From Pseudomonadota bacterium (lineage in GTDB: Bacteria; Pseudomonadota; Gammaproteobacteria; Steroidobacterales; Steroidobacteraceae): a stretch of DNA of 64,000 bases. The stretch covers positions 135,729-199,728 of the forward strand of contig JADJBE010000007.1 in NCBI GenBank assembly GCA_016703895.1. The letters run 5' to 3'. Shown piece by piece: positions 1-8,523 of the stretch. Position 1 is the stretch's first letter. Each line of letters opens with the position of its first letter. The position numbers were made by a program, and so were the translations under genes. The notes below the pieces were generated by a model, which saw nothing but the letters and a program-made list of their open reading frames with translations, had not been told where the DNA came from and did not search any database.

Positions 1-272
1 GAGCCCGGTTCGGCATCGAGAATGCGCGCTGCGTGCATCGCGTGGGCACACTTGACCTCACCGACGTGGCTGTCTGGGTCGGGGTGAGCGCGCCGCATCG
101 CGACGAGGCGTTTCGCGCCTGTCGTTACATCATCGATGAAGTCAAACACCGGCTGCCGATCTGGAAGAAAGAGCACTATGAGAATGGCGACTCGGGCTGG
201 GTCAACTGCGAGCGCTGCGCCGCAGCGGCACATGATCACCCTGAACACGACCATGCGCATGCGCATGCGTAG
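1..272 (+). CDS. moaE: Molybdopterin synthase catalytic subunit MoaE, C-terminal part
   Basis: This is the 3' end of moaE, cut by the window edge; the frame is open from base 3. MoaE transfers sulfur to cyclic pyranopterin monophosphate during molybdenum cofactor synthesis. The visible part carries the family signature HRVG near the window start, then SAPHRDEAF, ACRYIID and the PIWKKE segment, where the conserved lysines of the active site lie. It ends in an unusual histidine-rich tail (HDHPEHDHAHAHA) that most MoaE proteins lack and that could bind metal. A MoeB-like gene follows 23 bp downstream, which fits a molybdopterin operon. Confidence 0.9.
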   Translation, partial: ARFGIENARCVHRVGTLDLTDVAVWVGVSAPHRDEAFRACRYIIDEVKHRLPIWKKEHYENGDSGWVNCERCAAAAHDHPEHDHAHAHA

Positions 273-295
273 CGTACCAACTGGAGAATGACGAC

Positions 296-1480
296 GTGAC
301 GCTGACTGCAACCGAGAAACAGCGCTACGCGCGCCATCTGTCACTACCCGAGATCGGAGCAACCGGCCAGAGCCGTTTGAAGAACGCCAAAGTTCTCGTC
401 ATCGGTGCTGGCGGGCTGGGCTCGCCCTGCACGCTCTATCTCGCCGCGGCAGGCGTTGGCCGGCTCGGGCTGGTTGATCACGACGTTGTCGATCTATCCA
501 ACCTGCAGCGGCAGGTACTGTTTGCCAATGAGGATGTCTCGCTCAGCAAGACCAGCGCTGCCACCAAGCGACTGAGCGCACTGAACCCCGACATCGAGGT
601 TGTCGCGCACGAAATCAAACTGACCGCTGAGAACATCCTCGATGCGCTGCGCGACTACGATGTAGTCGTCGACGGTACCGATCGAGTGGCTACGCGTTAC
701 TTGATCAACGACGCGTGCGTGATTCTGGGCAAGCCACTAGTTAGTGCTGCGATTCATCGGTTCGAAGGCCAGGCGATTACCTATGTACCCGGTCGTTCGG
801 CATGCTATCGCTGCTCGTTTCCAAACGCCAAAGACAGTCATGTTCCCAATTGCGCGGACGCCGGCGTACTCGGCGTCTTGCCGGGTGTGATGGGCGCCAT
901 TCAGGCGACCGAGGCGATCAAGCTAGTGACCGGCATCGGTGAGCTACTAGCTGGGAGACTGCTCACTTATGATGCACTGACGATGCGATTCGCTGAATTC
1001 ACGGTTGCACGCCGCACTGACTGCGCCGTGTGCGGCGAGAATCCCACTATCCTGACACCCGAGGATGCGACTCCGACCTCGCGCACGACTGCGGCACAGC
1101 GTTCGCTGATCTCGCACGCGACGCCTCGACAGCTGAATCTACGCCTCGTGGCAGCACGTGAAAGCTCGACACCAATCCTGCTAGTCGATGTGCGCGAGTC
1201 ACACGAATATGGCAAGGGCAGTTTACCGGAGAGCATCAACGTGCCGATCGGCGAGCTTCAGGCGCGTACCGCTGAACTGGCTAACAAGCTAACAGAAGCC
1301 GCCCGCGGCCGCACTTCCCGTCCCGACGTCGTATTCATTTGTCGCAGCGGTGGTCGTAGCTTGCAGGCTTGCGAGCTCGCTGTGAGCGCTGGATTGACCG
1401 CCGTGCCGATCAACCTCGACGGCGGCTTGCTCGCCTGGTCGCGCGACGTCGACCATGAGTTCGTGGTCGCGGCAGTCTAG
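296..1480 (+). CDS. moeB: MoeB/ThiF-type adenylyltransferase with C-terminal rhodanese domain
   Basis: The protein (394 residues) should adenylate the C-terminal glycine of a ubiquitin-like sulfur carrier such as MoaD or ThiS, and its rhodanese domain may supply the sulfur. The nucleotide loop GAGGLGS is at about 38-44 and DVVDLSNLQRQ at 63-73. The zinc cysteines are C170/C173 and C243/C246, and the candidate catalytic cysteine is C186 (NCADAGV). The rhodanese domain covers about 280-394 with active-site loop CRSGGRS. Start is GTG with a GGAG motif about 10 bases upstream. The two-domain layout matches MOCS3/MoeZ-type proteins rather than single-domain E. coli MoeB. Whether it serves molybdopterin, thiamine or both is not decided by the sequence; the moaE neighbour favours molybdopterin. 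Confidence 0.9.
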   Translation: MTLTATEKQRYARHLSLPEIGATGQSRLKNAKVLVIGAGGLGSPCTLYLAAAGVGRLGLVDHDVVDLSNLQRQVLFANEDVSLSKTSAATKRLSALNPDIEVVAHEIKLTAENILDALRDYDVVVDGTDRVATRYLINDACVILGKPLVSAAIHRFEGQAITYVPGRSACYRCSFPNAKDSHVPNCADAGVLGVLPGVMGAIQATEAIKLVTGIGELLAGRLLTYDALTMRFAEFTVARRTDCAVCGENPTILTPEDATPTSRTTAAQRSLISHATPRQLNLRLVAARESSTPILLVDVRESHEYGKGSLPESINVPIGELQARTAELANKLTEAARGRTSRPDVVFICRSGGRSLQACELAVSAGLTAVPINLDGGLLAWSRDVDHEFVVAAV

Positions 1481-1487
1481 GCGCTAC

Positions 1488-2486
1488 CTACCGCGCCGTC
1501 GCCGTGACGCCGTCAACACTATTGGCAATCCAGTCCTGCGCCATGTCGGGATCATGATCGCGGATTGCTTTGGCGAAGCGCAGCACTTCGGCGTTCAACT
1601 GCGCGACGGCCTGCTCGGCCGCGGCATCGGTGGGCTTGAGCCGGCCGTAAGCACCGTTGAAGTAATGGTCCATCGCCTCGAACACCAGCGCATACGCCTT
1701 GCCCGCTGGCGCCGCGTTATAGGAGGCCATGTGCAGGCTCCATTCGGGCGCCATGCCCGGCACGACGTCGGTGGTCCCTGAGACCACCAACTGCGGCACA
1801 GAGACCTTGCTCCAGCCAGCACTGGTCACATAGTTAGGAATGGGACCAGGTGGTGAAATTGCTATCACGGCCAACGGTAGCGGCGAGCGCGTCACGATCG
1901 GCGCAAAAGCTGCATCCAGCCGCGCTCCGCCCGCAATCTGCGCGATCAAGGCGCCATAGGAATGGCCGGCGGCGATGACCTCGCCAGAGAACGCCACGCC
2001 GGGCAGAGGACTGGCAGACTCTTTGCCTGAATAACGACTGACGATCAGATCGTAGTCTTCGAGACGCATGCGGAGCGAGTCACTTTGCTGATACTTGCTG
2101 CGCTCCGGATGTTCCTCAGAGTCAACGTGCAACGGTGCAGCGACGACCCAACCGCCCGTGGCCCAGGCACGCAGCAGCACGTCGTACCGGCCAGGGGATG
2201 CATTGGCGCCATGCGAGAAAACGATCAAACCGCAGGCATTACAGACCGCGGGGCGCAACACACGCACGGCAACTTGTCGGCCTGATGACGCGACCAGCGT
2301 CTCGTTAGTATCAATCAGGCTCTGGGTAGTCGCGGGAGCCGGTGCCGGGACGGCCGCCCCAGCAGCAGCCTGTGCGGGCGGCTGCGCGGCCGGGTCTGTC
2401 GCGGGCTGCACCGCACAGCCCACCAGCAGCAATTGCAATCCAAGCGCTAAAGCACCCCTGATCACAGCCCCTGCGAACAACCTCAT
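1488..2486 (-). CDS. Alpha/beta hydrolase lipoprotein
   Basis: A 332-residue predicted lipoprotein: a hydrophobic signal peptide ends in lipobox LVGC with the acylated cysteine at residue 24, followed by an alanine/proline-rich linker to about 55. The rest is an alpha/beta-hydrolase fold with a nucleophile elbow GHSYG near 175, an oxyanion-type IVFSHGA near 90 and a C-terminal histidine in MDHYF. Family members hydrolyse esters or act like platelet-activating-factor acetylhydrolase or dienelactone hydrolase; the substrate here is unknown. It overlaps the upstream small gene by 4 bases (ATGA), so the two are probably translated together. Confidence 0.8.
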   Translation of the reverse strand: MRLFAGAVIRGALALGLQLLLVGCAVQPATDPAAQPPAQAAAGAAVPAPAPATTQSLIDTNETLVASSGRQVAVRVLRPAVCNACGLIVFSHGANASPGRYDVLLRAWATGGWVVAAPLHVDSEEHPERSKYQQSDSLRMRLEDYDLIVSRYSGKESASPLPGVAFSGEVIAAGHSYGALIAQIAGGARLDAAFAPIVTRSPLPLAVIAISPPGPIPNYVTSAGWSKVSVPQLVVSGTTDVVPGMAPEWSLHMASYNAAPAGKAYALVFEAMDHYFNGAYGRLKPTDAAAEQAVAQLNAEVLRFAKAIRDHDPDMAQDWIANSVDGVTATAR

Positions 2487-2788
2487 CCGGACCGCGTGCC
2501 GTGCTTGACGACTTCGTCGAGCGTCTTGCGATGCCCGGCACCAACAATACGCGCCACCATCCGATCGGCGTCGCCCTTGAGCTTGGCAGCAAACTCAGTC
2601 CCTGGTGAGTACTGATCCACTTGGTCTGCTTGCAACACTCCGGACTCAGTCAGCAGTTGCTCGAGCACCAGCACGCGATCGCGCAGGACCCACAGTTCGG
2701 ACATCATCTCCGCGTGCATGCGGCCCAGCGAATCAAGCTCGGAAGAGCTCAGGTAGGAACGATCCGGCAGTTTGGTAGTTCTGGCCAT
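2483..2788 (-). CDS. Hypothetical coiled-coil protein
   Basis: I do not recognise this protein of about 101 residues. I chose the start MARTTKLP (2788) over the longer frame because the upstream part runs into the preceding methyltransferase gene. A helical, leucine-rich segment (about 25-60, containing LRDRVLVLEQLL) is likely a short coiled coil; the C-terminus is charged. It sits between a methyltransferase (stop at 2790) and the lipoprotein hydrolase (start at 2486, ATGA overlap), so it is part of a tight minus-strand operon. Function unknown. Confidence 0.6.
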   Translation of the reverse strand: MARTTKLPDRSYLSSSELDSLGRMHAEMMSELWVLRDRVLVLEQLLTESGVLQADQVDQYSPGTEFAAKLKGDADRMVARIVGAGHRKTLDEVVKHGTRSG

Positions 2789-2789
2789 T

Positions 2790-3887
2790 TCAGCCGGCCT
2801 TCTTCGCGGGCTTGCGGCCACGGGTCACCCAAGGATAGCCAGTGTCCTGCAAGGCATACTCCTCGACATCGACAAAACCCGCCTCGCGCATTAATTGCGG
2901 CAGATTCGTGATGCCAGATTCAATGAAGTAGGGCTCGCCACGATTGTCAGCTTCCCAAGCCAAGAGCGCGGCATTGAACGGTGGCACTGCACGAAACGGT
3001 GGCGGATCGGAAATTACCATGTCACCACCCGGCTCGAGAATCCGGTACATCTCGTTGATGACTTCCCGGGCGGCGGACTCTGGCAGCTCATGATGCACGG
3101 CATAAGAAATCACGCCGTCGACGCTGTTGTCAGGCTCCGCGACATGCCGCGCATCTTCCTGTCGGAAATGGATATTCCACCCCATGCGCTCGCTCATGGC
3201 GAGACCATCGCGCAGCGCGCGGGCCGAAAAATCGCCGCCAATCAGCTCGGCATCCGCAAATCGCTCGCGACAAATCCCCAGTGTGCCCGCACCGCCGCAA
3301 CCCGGCTCATAGATGCGACGGTATTTCGCCTTCGGGAACTGCTTGATGACTTCCCGGCGCTGCTGAAGGATGTTGTCGTGCACGGCAACGGCGGCAAAGC
3401 CCCCGCGACCAAACACATACGGCAGGATGCCGAGCGCGAACATCGGGCCATACAAATCGTGACCGTCCATGCCGCCTGGCTGCAGGTGCCACTCGACGCC
3501 TTGGTAGAAGTCAGGAATCTGCAGCGCCGGATCGAGCTTGAGCTTCTCGGACGGCTGTTTTTTGGCGGCCGCGAAGACCGGCTCCAACTCAGCGCGCTTG
3601 CGCTCCACCGCCGCTGCAGACTTCACCCAGATTTCTTCAGCCACGTAGCGTTGATAGAGGCGGTTGAAGCGATAGGCTTTGGACCGCTCTGCGACATCGC
3701 GCGCGCGATCGAGACGCTCGGGCCAGCGATCGCGCGTCGTATCCTTGGCAAACTCCTGGGCCAAGCCCTTGGCCTCCGGCTGTCGCTCGAAGTCTTCTTG
3801 CGCCTGCTGCTGCAACGCGCTCGACGAGTACACCTGTAGTGAGCCTAGAAACTGCATTGCAGCGCGGCCTTGTTGATCCAGATTCAT
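2790..3887 (-). CDS. Class I SAM-dependent methyltransferase
   Basis: A 365-residue protein with a Rossmann methyltransferase core in its C-terminal half: motif I YEPGCGGAGTLG near 195, an acidic loop IGGDFSAR, motif II/IV SVDGVISYAVHHE and the post-IV element ILEPGGDMVISDPP. The N-terminal 150 residues are helical and charged and resemble no domain I know. Start ATG follows AAGGAGC with good spacing and overlaps the stop of the upstream DUF4440-like pseudogene as ATGA. The acceptor substrate cannot be inferred. The longer upstream reading frame is a shadow of the pseudogene. Confidence 0.8.
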   Translation of the reverse strand: MNLDQQGRAAMQFLGSLQVYSSSALQQQAQEDFERQPEAKGLAQEFAKDTTRDRWPERLDRARDVAERSKAYRFNRLYQRYVAEEIWVKSAAAVERKRAELEPVFAAAKKQPSEKLKLDPALQIPDFYQGVEWHLQPGGMDGHDLYGPMFALGILPYVFGRGGFAAVAVHDNILQQRREVIKQFPKAKYRRIYEPGCGGAGTLGICRERFADAELIGGDFSARALRDGLAMSERMGWNIHFRQEDARHVAEPDNSVDGVISYAVHHELPESAAREVINEMYRILEPGGDMVISDPPPFRAVPPFNAALLAWEADNRGEPYFIESGITNLPQLMREAGFVDVEEYALQDTGYPWVTRGRKPAKKAG

Positions 3888-4390
3888 TTTGCAGCTCCTT
3901 GCTGTGCCATCGAACCATCGCGTCCCAAGGCACCGATCAGTTTCCATTCGCCCTGCTCGCGCGTCCAGACATGGATGACATGAAACCGCTGGTCGGTGGC
4001 CGCACCGCCAGGCAGTCGGGTGCGATGGGTACCGTAATAGATCACCCCAGTATCGCCCGAGAGCGTGAAACCGGTCAGATCCATCGTGAGTTCCTCGCCC
4101 GACTGGCCTTTCATTTGGGCTGCACCCGCACGGAGTTAGTCCTGCCCCGAGGGTTTGTCCCAACCCGGCGGCCATCCCATGTGATGCAGCGACGTGTTGG
4201 CGAGATACGTTTCGAGATCGCCCTTGCCGCGAGCGGCATAAATGGCCAGTTCTTTGGCCCAGATGGCCTCACGGGCTTGGTCGATATCGGCCTTTGAATC
4301 AGGTTGCACGGAACTCACGGCACAACCGGTTGTGAGTACCGTACCTAGTAGGGCTATACCTGTGACGAGAAACGAACAGGGTCGCTGCAT
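3884..4390 (-). pseudogene. SnoaL/DUF4440-like lipoprotein interrupted by an in-frame TAA
   Basis: Two open segments in the same frame (4136-4390 and 3884-4114) are separated by one TAA at 4136-4138 and seven further sense codons. The first has a signal peptide with lipobox TTGC and a helical region ending at GWDKPSGQD. The second continues a SnoaL/DUF4440-type fold (DLTGFTLSGDTGVIYYGTHRT, then FHVIHVWTREQGEWKLIGAL). Joined, they give a normal family-length protein, so a single nonsense change is the simplest explanation. The stop of the second part overlaps the methyltransferase ATG. A real split gene or a sequencing error cannot be excluded. Confidence 0.65.
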
Positions 4391-4469
4391 GGACTACGCT
4401 CCACTATTTAAACCCGCGGTTGGGCGAGTGGCTATAGCCTACAACAGCGCCAGCGCAGCCCAGCCTCGC

Positions 4470-5705
4470 TCAATGACCGGCGACTAAACGCAACAACTGC
4501 CCAGTCACCCAGGCGCCGTAAGTGCCGAGCGCATACCCCAATACCGCCAGCAACACACCCACTGGTGCGAGTGACGGATGAAACGCCGCTGCCACCACCG
4601 GCGCACTGGCGGCACCCCCAATATTCGCTTGGCTTGCGATCGCAAGATAGAACGTCGGTGCGCGCAGCAGCCGCGTCATGCCAATCAGCAACAACGCATG
4701 GATCGCAATCCAAGTCAGACCCACGCCGAATAACGAGGGATTGGTCAAGATCGCGCCCAGGTTCATTTGCATACCAATTGCAGCGACTAGTATGTACAAC
4801 AAAGCCGAGCCCACCTTGGACGCGCCGGCGCCTTCGAGATCCCGAGCACGGGTCATCGACAGCAATAGACCGAAAGACGTAGCCAGCACGACAATCCAGA
4901 AGAACTCGCTTGCCAGCGACAGCCGCTCGGCCCACGCAAAACCTGCAAAAAAACTTGCTAAGGGCGTAGCCAGACCATGCGCAAGGCCCGTGACACCAAA
5001 CCCGATCGCCACGATGTACATGAGATCCGGGAGCCTGGGGATACGCGCCCTCTCGGCCTCCAGTCGCTCGACTTGCTTACGTAATGCAGTTAGCGCCGAC
5101 ACGTCTGCGCCGCGCCGCTCGTCAAGGCGCTGCTGATTGGCAGCCATCCACAGCAGCACCGCCATCCAGATGTTGGCGACGATGACGTCGACCGCGACCA
5201 TCGTGCCAAACAGGTTGTTATCAATCTCGAAGATCTCTTTCATGGCAGCCTGGTTCGCGCCACCCCCGATCCAGCTGCCGGCGACAGCAGTCAGACCGCG
5301 CCAGACTTCACCCGCTACCGCGTCGGGTGCTAGCCATTGCCACAGCAGCAGCGCCAGCGGCCCGCCGAGCATGACGCCAACGGTCGCGGTGCAGAACAAG
5401 ATCAACAACTTCGGCCCCAGACGCAGAATGCCACGCAGATCGATCGCGATCGTCAGCAAAACGAGCGTCGCTGGCAGTAGGTAGCGTGACGCTACGAAGT
5501 AGAGCTGCGACGACTCCCCGTCGATGAAACCCAAGGTGTTGTAAATGGCCGGGAGCAGGTAGCACAGCAATAGCGCCGGCACGTACTTGTAGAATGCGCG
5601 CCAGAATGGCGCCTGCGATTCGGTGCTCCAGAAAACCGCACCGAGTGTAGCCGCCAACAGGCCTAGTACGACCGCGTCGTTCGAGATCAGGGCTGACTCA
5701 GCCAA
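4470..5705 (-). CDS. DUF819 family integral membrane protein
   Basis: A 411-residue membrane protein with about ten hydrophobic segments and a central hydrophilic loop (around 205-235, charged, ERLEAERARI-like). Sequence features such as GSWIGGGANQAAMKE near 145 and SQANIGGAASAPVVAAAF near 365 match the DUF819 (YjcL-like) family, which resembles ion/solute symporters; the two inverted-repeat-like glycine motifs suggest a transport core. The substrate is unknown. It starts 8 bases inside the end of the upstream aldo/keto reductase gene, so the two are probably co-transcribed. Confidence 0.85.
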   Translation of the reverse strand: MAESALISNDAVVLGLLAATLGAVFWSTESQAPFWRAFYKYVPALLLCYLLPAIYNTLGFIDGESSQLYFVASRYLLPATLVLLTIAIDLRGILRLGPKLLILFCTATVGVMLGGPLALLLWQWLAPDAVAGEVWRGLTAVAGSWIGGGANQAAMKEIFEIDNNLFGTMVAVDVIVANIWMAVLLWMAANQQRLDERRGADVSALTALRKQVERLEAERARIPRLPDLMYIVAIGFGVTGLAHGLATPLASFFAGFAWAERLSLASEFFWIVVLATSFGLLLSMTRARDLEGAGASKVGSALLYILVAAIGMQMNLGAILTNPSLFGVGLTWIAIHALLLIGMTRLLRAPTFYLAIASQANIGGAASAPVVAAAFHPSLAPVGVLLAVLGYALGTYGAWVTGQLLRLVAGH

Positions 5706-6666
5706 CCTGCTGCATTTCCTTGGCGCTCATCGCCAAGGCGGCGGCACGTACGTTCTCCTCGAGGTGCTTCAGCTTGCCCGTTCCGGGGATCGGCAGCATC
5801 ACGGGTGACTTCGCTAGTAACCACGCCAGGGTCGCCTGCGGCATCGAAATCCCCCGTTGTGCGGCCACCGCCTGCAGCGCGGCGATTCGCGGCTCGACAC
5901 TGTCGGCAGCCTGGGCACGCTGCGCCAACGGTCCCCAGGGGATGAACGCGATGCCGTCCCGCTCACAGACTTGCAACACGGGTTCCGAGTCTCGATCCGC
6001 AACGTTATAGCGATTCTGCACCGACACCACCTTGACGATGGCGCGCGCCTCGGCCAACTGCTCGACGCCGACATTCGACACGCCGATATGACGGATCTTG
6101 CCCTCACGCTGCAGTCGTCCTAATTCCCCAACCGACTCGGCATAGGGCACTTTGGAATCGACCGCATGCAGTTGGTAGAGCTCGTGGCGCTCGATCCCAA
6201 GGCGTTGCAAACTCGCGTCGCAGGCTAGGCGTAAATGTTCGGGACGACAGTCCGCTGCCCAGCGGTTGGGGCCCTGACGCGTCATCCCGCCTTTTGTCGT
6301 CACCACAAAGCCAGCGGGATACGGGTGCAACGCCTGGTGGATTAGCTCTTCGCTCACATCGGGACCATAGGCATCCGCGGTATCGATAAAATTGACGCCC
6401 AGCGCCTGGGCGCGTTTCAAGACCGTGAGCGCCGCCTCCACATCGGGCGGCGGGCCCCAGATGCCATCGCCGGTGATACGCATGGCACCGAAACCCATAC
6501 GGCTGACTTCGAGATCGCCACCCAGCAACAGGGTTCCGGCTGCAGCAGCGGGTAACGGGATTTTGCTTGCAGATGCTCTGGTGGTCATGCTCACTCCTCC
6601 GGCAACCACAGCAGTCGCGCCGAGAAAGCCCAGAAAATGTCGTCGTTCGAGATTCGCGCGTGGCAT
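5698..6666 (-). CDS. Aldo/keto reductase with twin-arginine signal
   Basis: 322 residues from ATG at 6666. The N-terminus RRHFLGFLGATAVVAGG is a twin-arginine (Tat) signal, so the enzyme is probably exported folded with its NADP(H). The TIM-barrel AKR core shows the catalytic tetrad in DTADAYG, TTKGG and QLHAV, and a C-terminal cofactor segment IPGTGKLKHLEEN. AKRs reduce aldehydes and ketones; the substrate is not evident. It is divergent from the AhpD-like gene (110 bp gap) and overlaps the DUF819 gene by 8 bases. A second Tat-type AKR lies at 10152-11141. Confidence 0.85.
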   Translation of the reverse strand: MPRANLERRHFLGFLGATAVVAGGVSMTTRASASKIPLPAAAAGTLLLGGDLEVSRMGFGAMRITGDGIWGPPPDVEAALTVLKRAQALGVNFIDTADAYGPDVSEELIHQALHPYPAGFVVTTKGGMTRQGPNRWAADCRPEHLRLACDASLQRLGIERHELYQLHAVDSKVPYAESVGELGRLQREGKIRHIGVSNVGVEQLAEARAIVKVVSVQNRYNVADRDSEPVLQVCERDGIAFIPWGPLAQRAQAADSVEPRIAALQAVAAQRGISMPQATLAWLLAKSPVMLPIPGTGKLKHLEENVRAAALAMSAKEMQQVG

Positions 6667-6775
6667 ACGGCTGATTAGACCACGTATCGCGAGGCGGCGG
6701 TACACTGCCCCGAGTCCGCAACAAAGCCCGTACAGATCAACGCGTACAGACCGAAACAAGTGGAGACCAACAACG

Positions 6776-7342
6776 ATGCAACCGCAGCCACACCTAACAC
6801 CGCTACCGCGTGAAGCCCTCAATCCGGCAATGCAGCAATCGTTTGATCGCGCCATGGCCGAACGTGGCGACGCAACGTTCGTGGCGGTGGCTGGCCATGC
6901 GCCCGAGGTGTTCGAGTGGTACGGGCAGTTCTATCAGCAGGTATTTTACGGCGGCCGTGTGCCCGTCCGTTACAAGGAATTAGCGCGGCTGCGACTCTCC
7001 ACTGCGCACGGCTGCGCATTCTGCAACAAAGGCAACCGACTGGACGCACAACGCGCCGGACTCACTGCGGCGCATTTGGCCGCCATCGAGCATCCCGAAG
7101 ATCCCATCTGGACTGACGCGGAACGTGCGTTGCTGGAGCTGGCAGGCGAGATGCTGCTGACGAATCCATCGGGGTATCTGACTGCGACGCTCCATGCCCG
7201 CCTGCGACCGCACTTCGACGACGCCCAGTTGTTCGAGCTCGGCATGACGCTCGCCGTGCTCGCAGGCATGGCCAAGTTCCTGTTCGTCTATGATCTGGTC
7301 GAAAAAGAGCCGTATTGTCAGATCGGGGCAGTGCCACGCTGA
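6776..7342 (+). CDS. Carboxymuconolactone decarboxylase / AhpD-like protein
   Basis: 188 residues with a helical AhpD-like fold. The motif TAHGCAFCNKGNRLDA near 80-95 contains the CxxC pair and downstream conserved residues used by AhpD-type enzymes for thiol-disulfide chemistry. A MarR regulator gene follows on the same strand after 57 bp, so this could be a peroxide or thiol stress pair, although no operator was identified. The start ATG at 6776 lies after weak purine-rich sequence (TGGAGACC), leaving about 110 bp for promoters shared with the divergent reductase gene. Confidence 0.8.
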   Translation: MQPQPHLTPLPREALNPAMQQSFDRAMAERGDATFVAVAGHAPEVFEWYGQFYQQVFYGGRVPVRYKELARLRLSTAHGCAFCNKGNRLDAQRAGLTAAHLAAIEHPEDPIWTDAERALLELAGEMLLTNPSGYLTATLHARLRPHFDDAQLFELGMTLAVLAGMAKFLFVYDLVEKEPYCQIGAVPR

Positions 7343-7399
7343 TCTTCTGGCGACTTTTCGATACGTTGACGTCCAGAACAATAGGTGGATACTCACGTA

Positions 7400-7870
7400 A
7401 TGGATCGAACCAGCAACTTCTCTGCCAACTGTGACGCGATTGCGTCGCGCTGCGCGTTGTTCGCGACGCGCCGACTTGCGCGCACACTCACACGATTGTA
7501 CGACGCCGAGCTCACGGCAACTGGCCTGCGCGGCACGCAGTTCAATGTACTCGTTGCGATAGCACGTAGTCGCGGTCGTACGCTAACCGAGCTGGGTGAC
7601 GCACTTGGTATGGATCGCACGACATTGACGCATGCACTTCGACCGCTGCGACGCGCGCACCTGGTGCGCGACGCTAACAACATTGATCGGCGCGTCCGAA
7701 CGGTTGAGCTGACCTCACTTGGCAAGCAGCGGGTCAGTGCCGGGATGGTCGGCTGGCAGCGCGCACAAGAACAAGTTGAGGCGACGCGCAGCGCTGTGGA
7801 TTGGAGCGAGCTGAACGCACAGTTGCGTCGATTGAACAGACTACTGATTGTTGACGGCCAATCCCAATAA
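7400..7870 (+). CDS. MarR family transcriptional regulator
   Basis: 156 residues from ATG 7400 (an upstream GTG at 7385 is possible but adds little). It has the winged helix-turn-helix typical of MarR: LRGTQFNVLVAIARSRGRTLTELGDALGM-type recognition region near 45-75 followed by the wing DRRVRTVELTSLGKQ. Such proteins bind DNA as dimers and are usually released by phenolic or oxidative ligands. It follows the AhpD-like gene closely and precedes a DUF1761 membrane protein gene, both plausible targets. Confidence 0.85.
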   Translation: MDRTSNFSANCDAIASRCALFATRRLARTLTRLYDAELTATGLRGTQFNVLVAIARSRGRTLTELGDALGMDRTTLTHALRPLRRAHLVRDANNIDRRVRTVELTSLGKQRVSAGMVGWQRAQEQVEATRSAVDWSELNAQLRRLNRLLIVDGQSQ

Positions 7871-7924
7871 TTTGAGCGGCACTACCGGTACGGCTAGAAA
7901 GGCACAATTACAAGGAGATCGACT

Positions 7925-8335
7925 ATGGATACGTCACAAGCGATGACAAACCTAAACTGGTTCGCAGTCTTTGCGGCGGCTGCATCGGGCTTCCTCGTCG
8001 GCGGGCTTTGGTACGGACCACTGTTTGGCAAGGCGTGGATGGCCGCATCCGGCATGACCGAAGAGAAAATGAAAGCCAGTAACCCCGCGAAGACTTACGG
8101 CCTTACGTTCCTGCTGAGCCTGATCGCAGCATTCAGCCTCGCGATGTTCGTTGGCGGAGGTGATCTGAGTTTCGGCATGTTTGCAGGATTCATGACAGGG
8201 CTGACGTTCGTCGCCGTCGCGCTCGGCATTACCTACTTGTTCGAGCAGCGCTCGCTCAAACTGTGGTTGATCAACTCCGGTTATCAGATCGTATTTTTCA
8301 CGGTGATGGGCACCATACTCGGCGTGTGGCACTAG
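7925..8335 (+). CDS. DUF1761 family membrane protein
   Basis: 136 residues with four predicted membrane helices. The signature GGLWYGPLFGKAWM near 27-40 and the closing helix GYQIVFFTVMGTILG match DUF1761, a family of small inner-membrane proteins with no assigned function. A strong ribosome binding site (AAGGAG) lies 7 bases before the ATG. It follows the MarR gene by 54 bp. Confidence 0.85.
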   Translation: MDTSQAMTNLNWFAVFAAAASGFLVGGLWYGPLFGKAWMAASGMTEEKMKASNPAKTYGLTFLLSLIAAFSLAMFVGGGDLSFGMFAGFMTGLTFVAVALGITYLFEQRSLKLWLINSGYQIVFFTVMGTILGVWH

Positions 8336-8523
8336 TCCCAACACTGCTTGATCGCCTGATCTTCCGGTTTTGGCTGGCGGACGCGCGCCATCAACCGGCG
8401 TTGCTGTCTGCCGACGGCGGTCAGCGTTAGACATAATTGCTGTGGTTTGCAACCATAGGGAAACTAAGTCAAGTTATCGAGACTCGGCTCGGACTCCAGA
8501 ACACGCGGACTCAAGAACAAAAG

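Noticed and set aside
8340..8420. Possible terminator or riboswitch upstream of the repeat lipoprotein
   Set aside because: No stable hairpin followed by a T-run, and no riboswitch-like conserved motif, could be seen.
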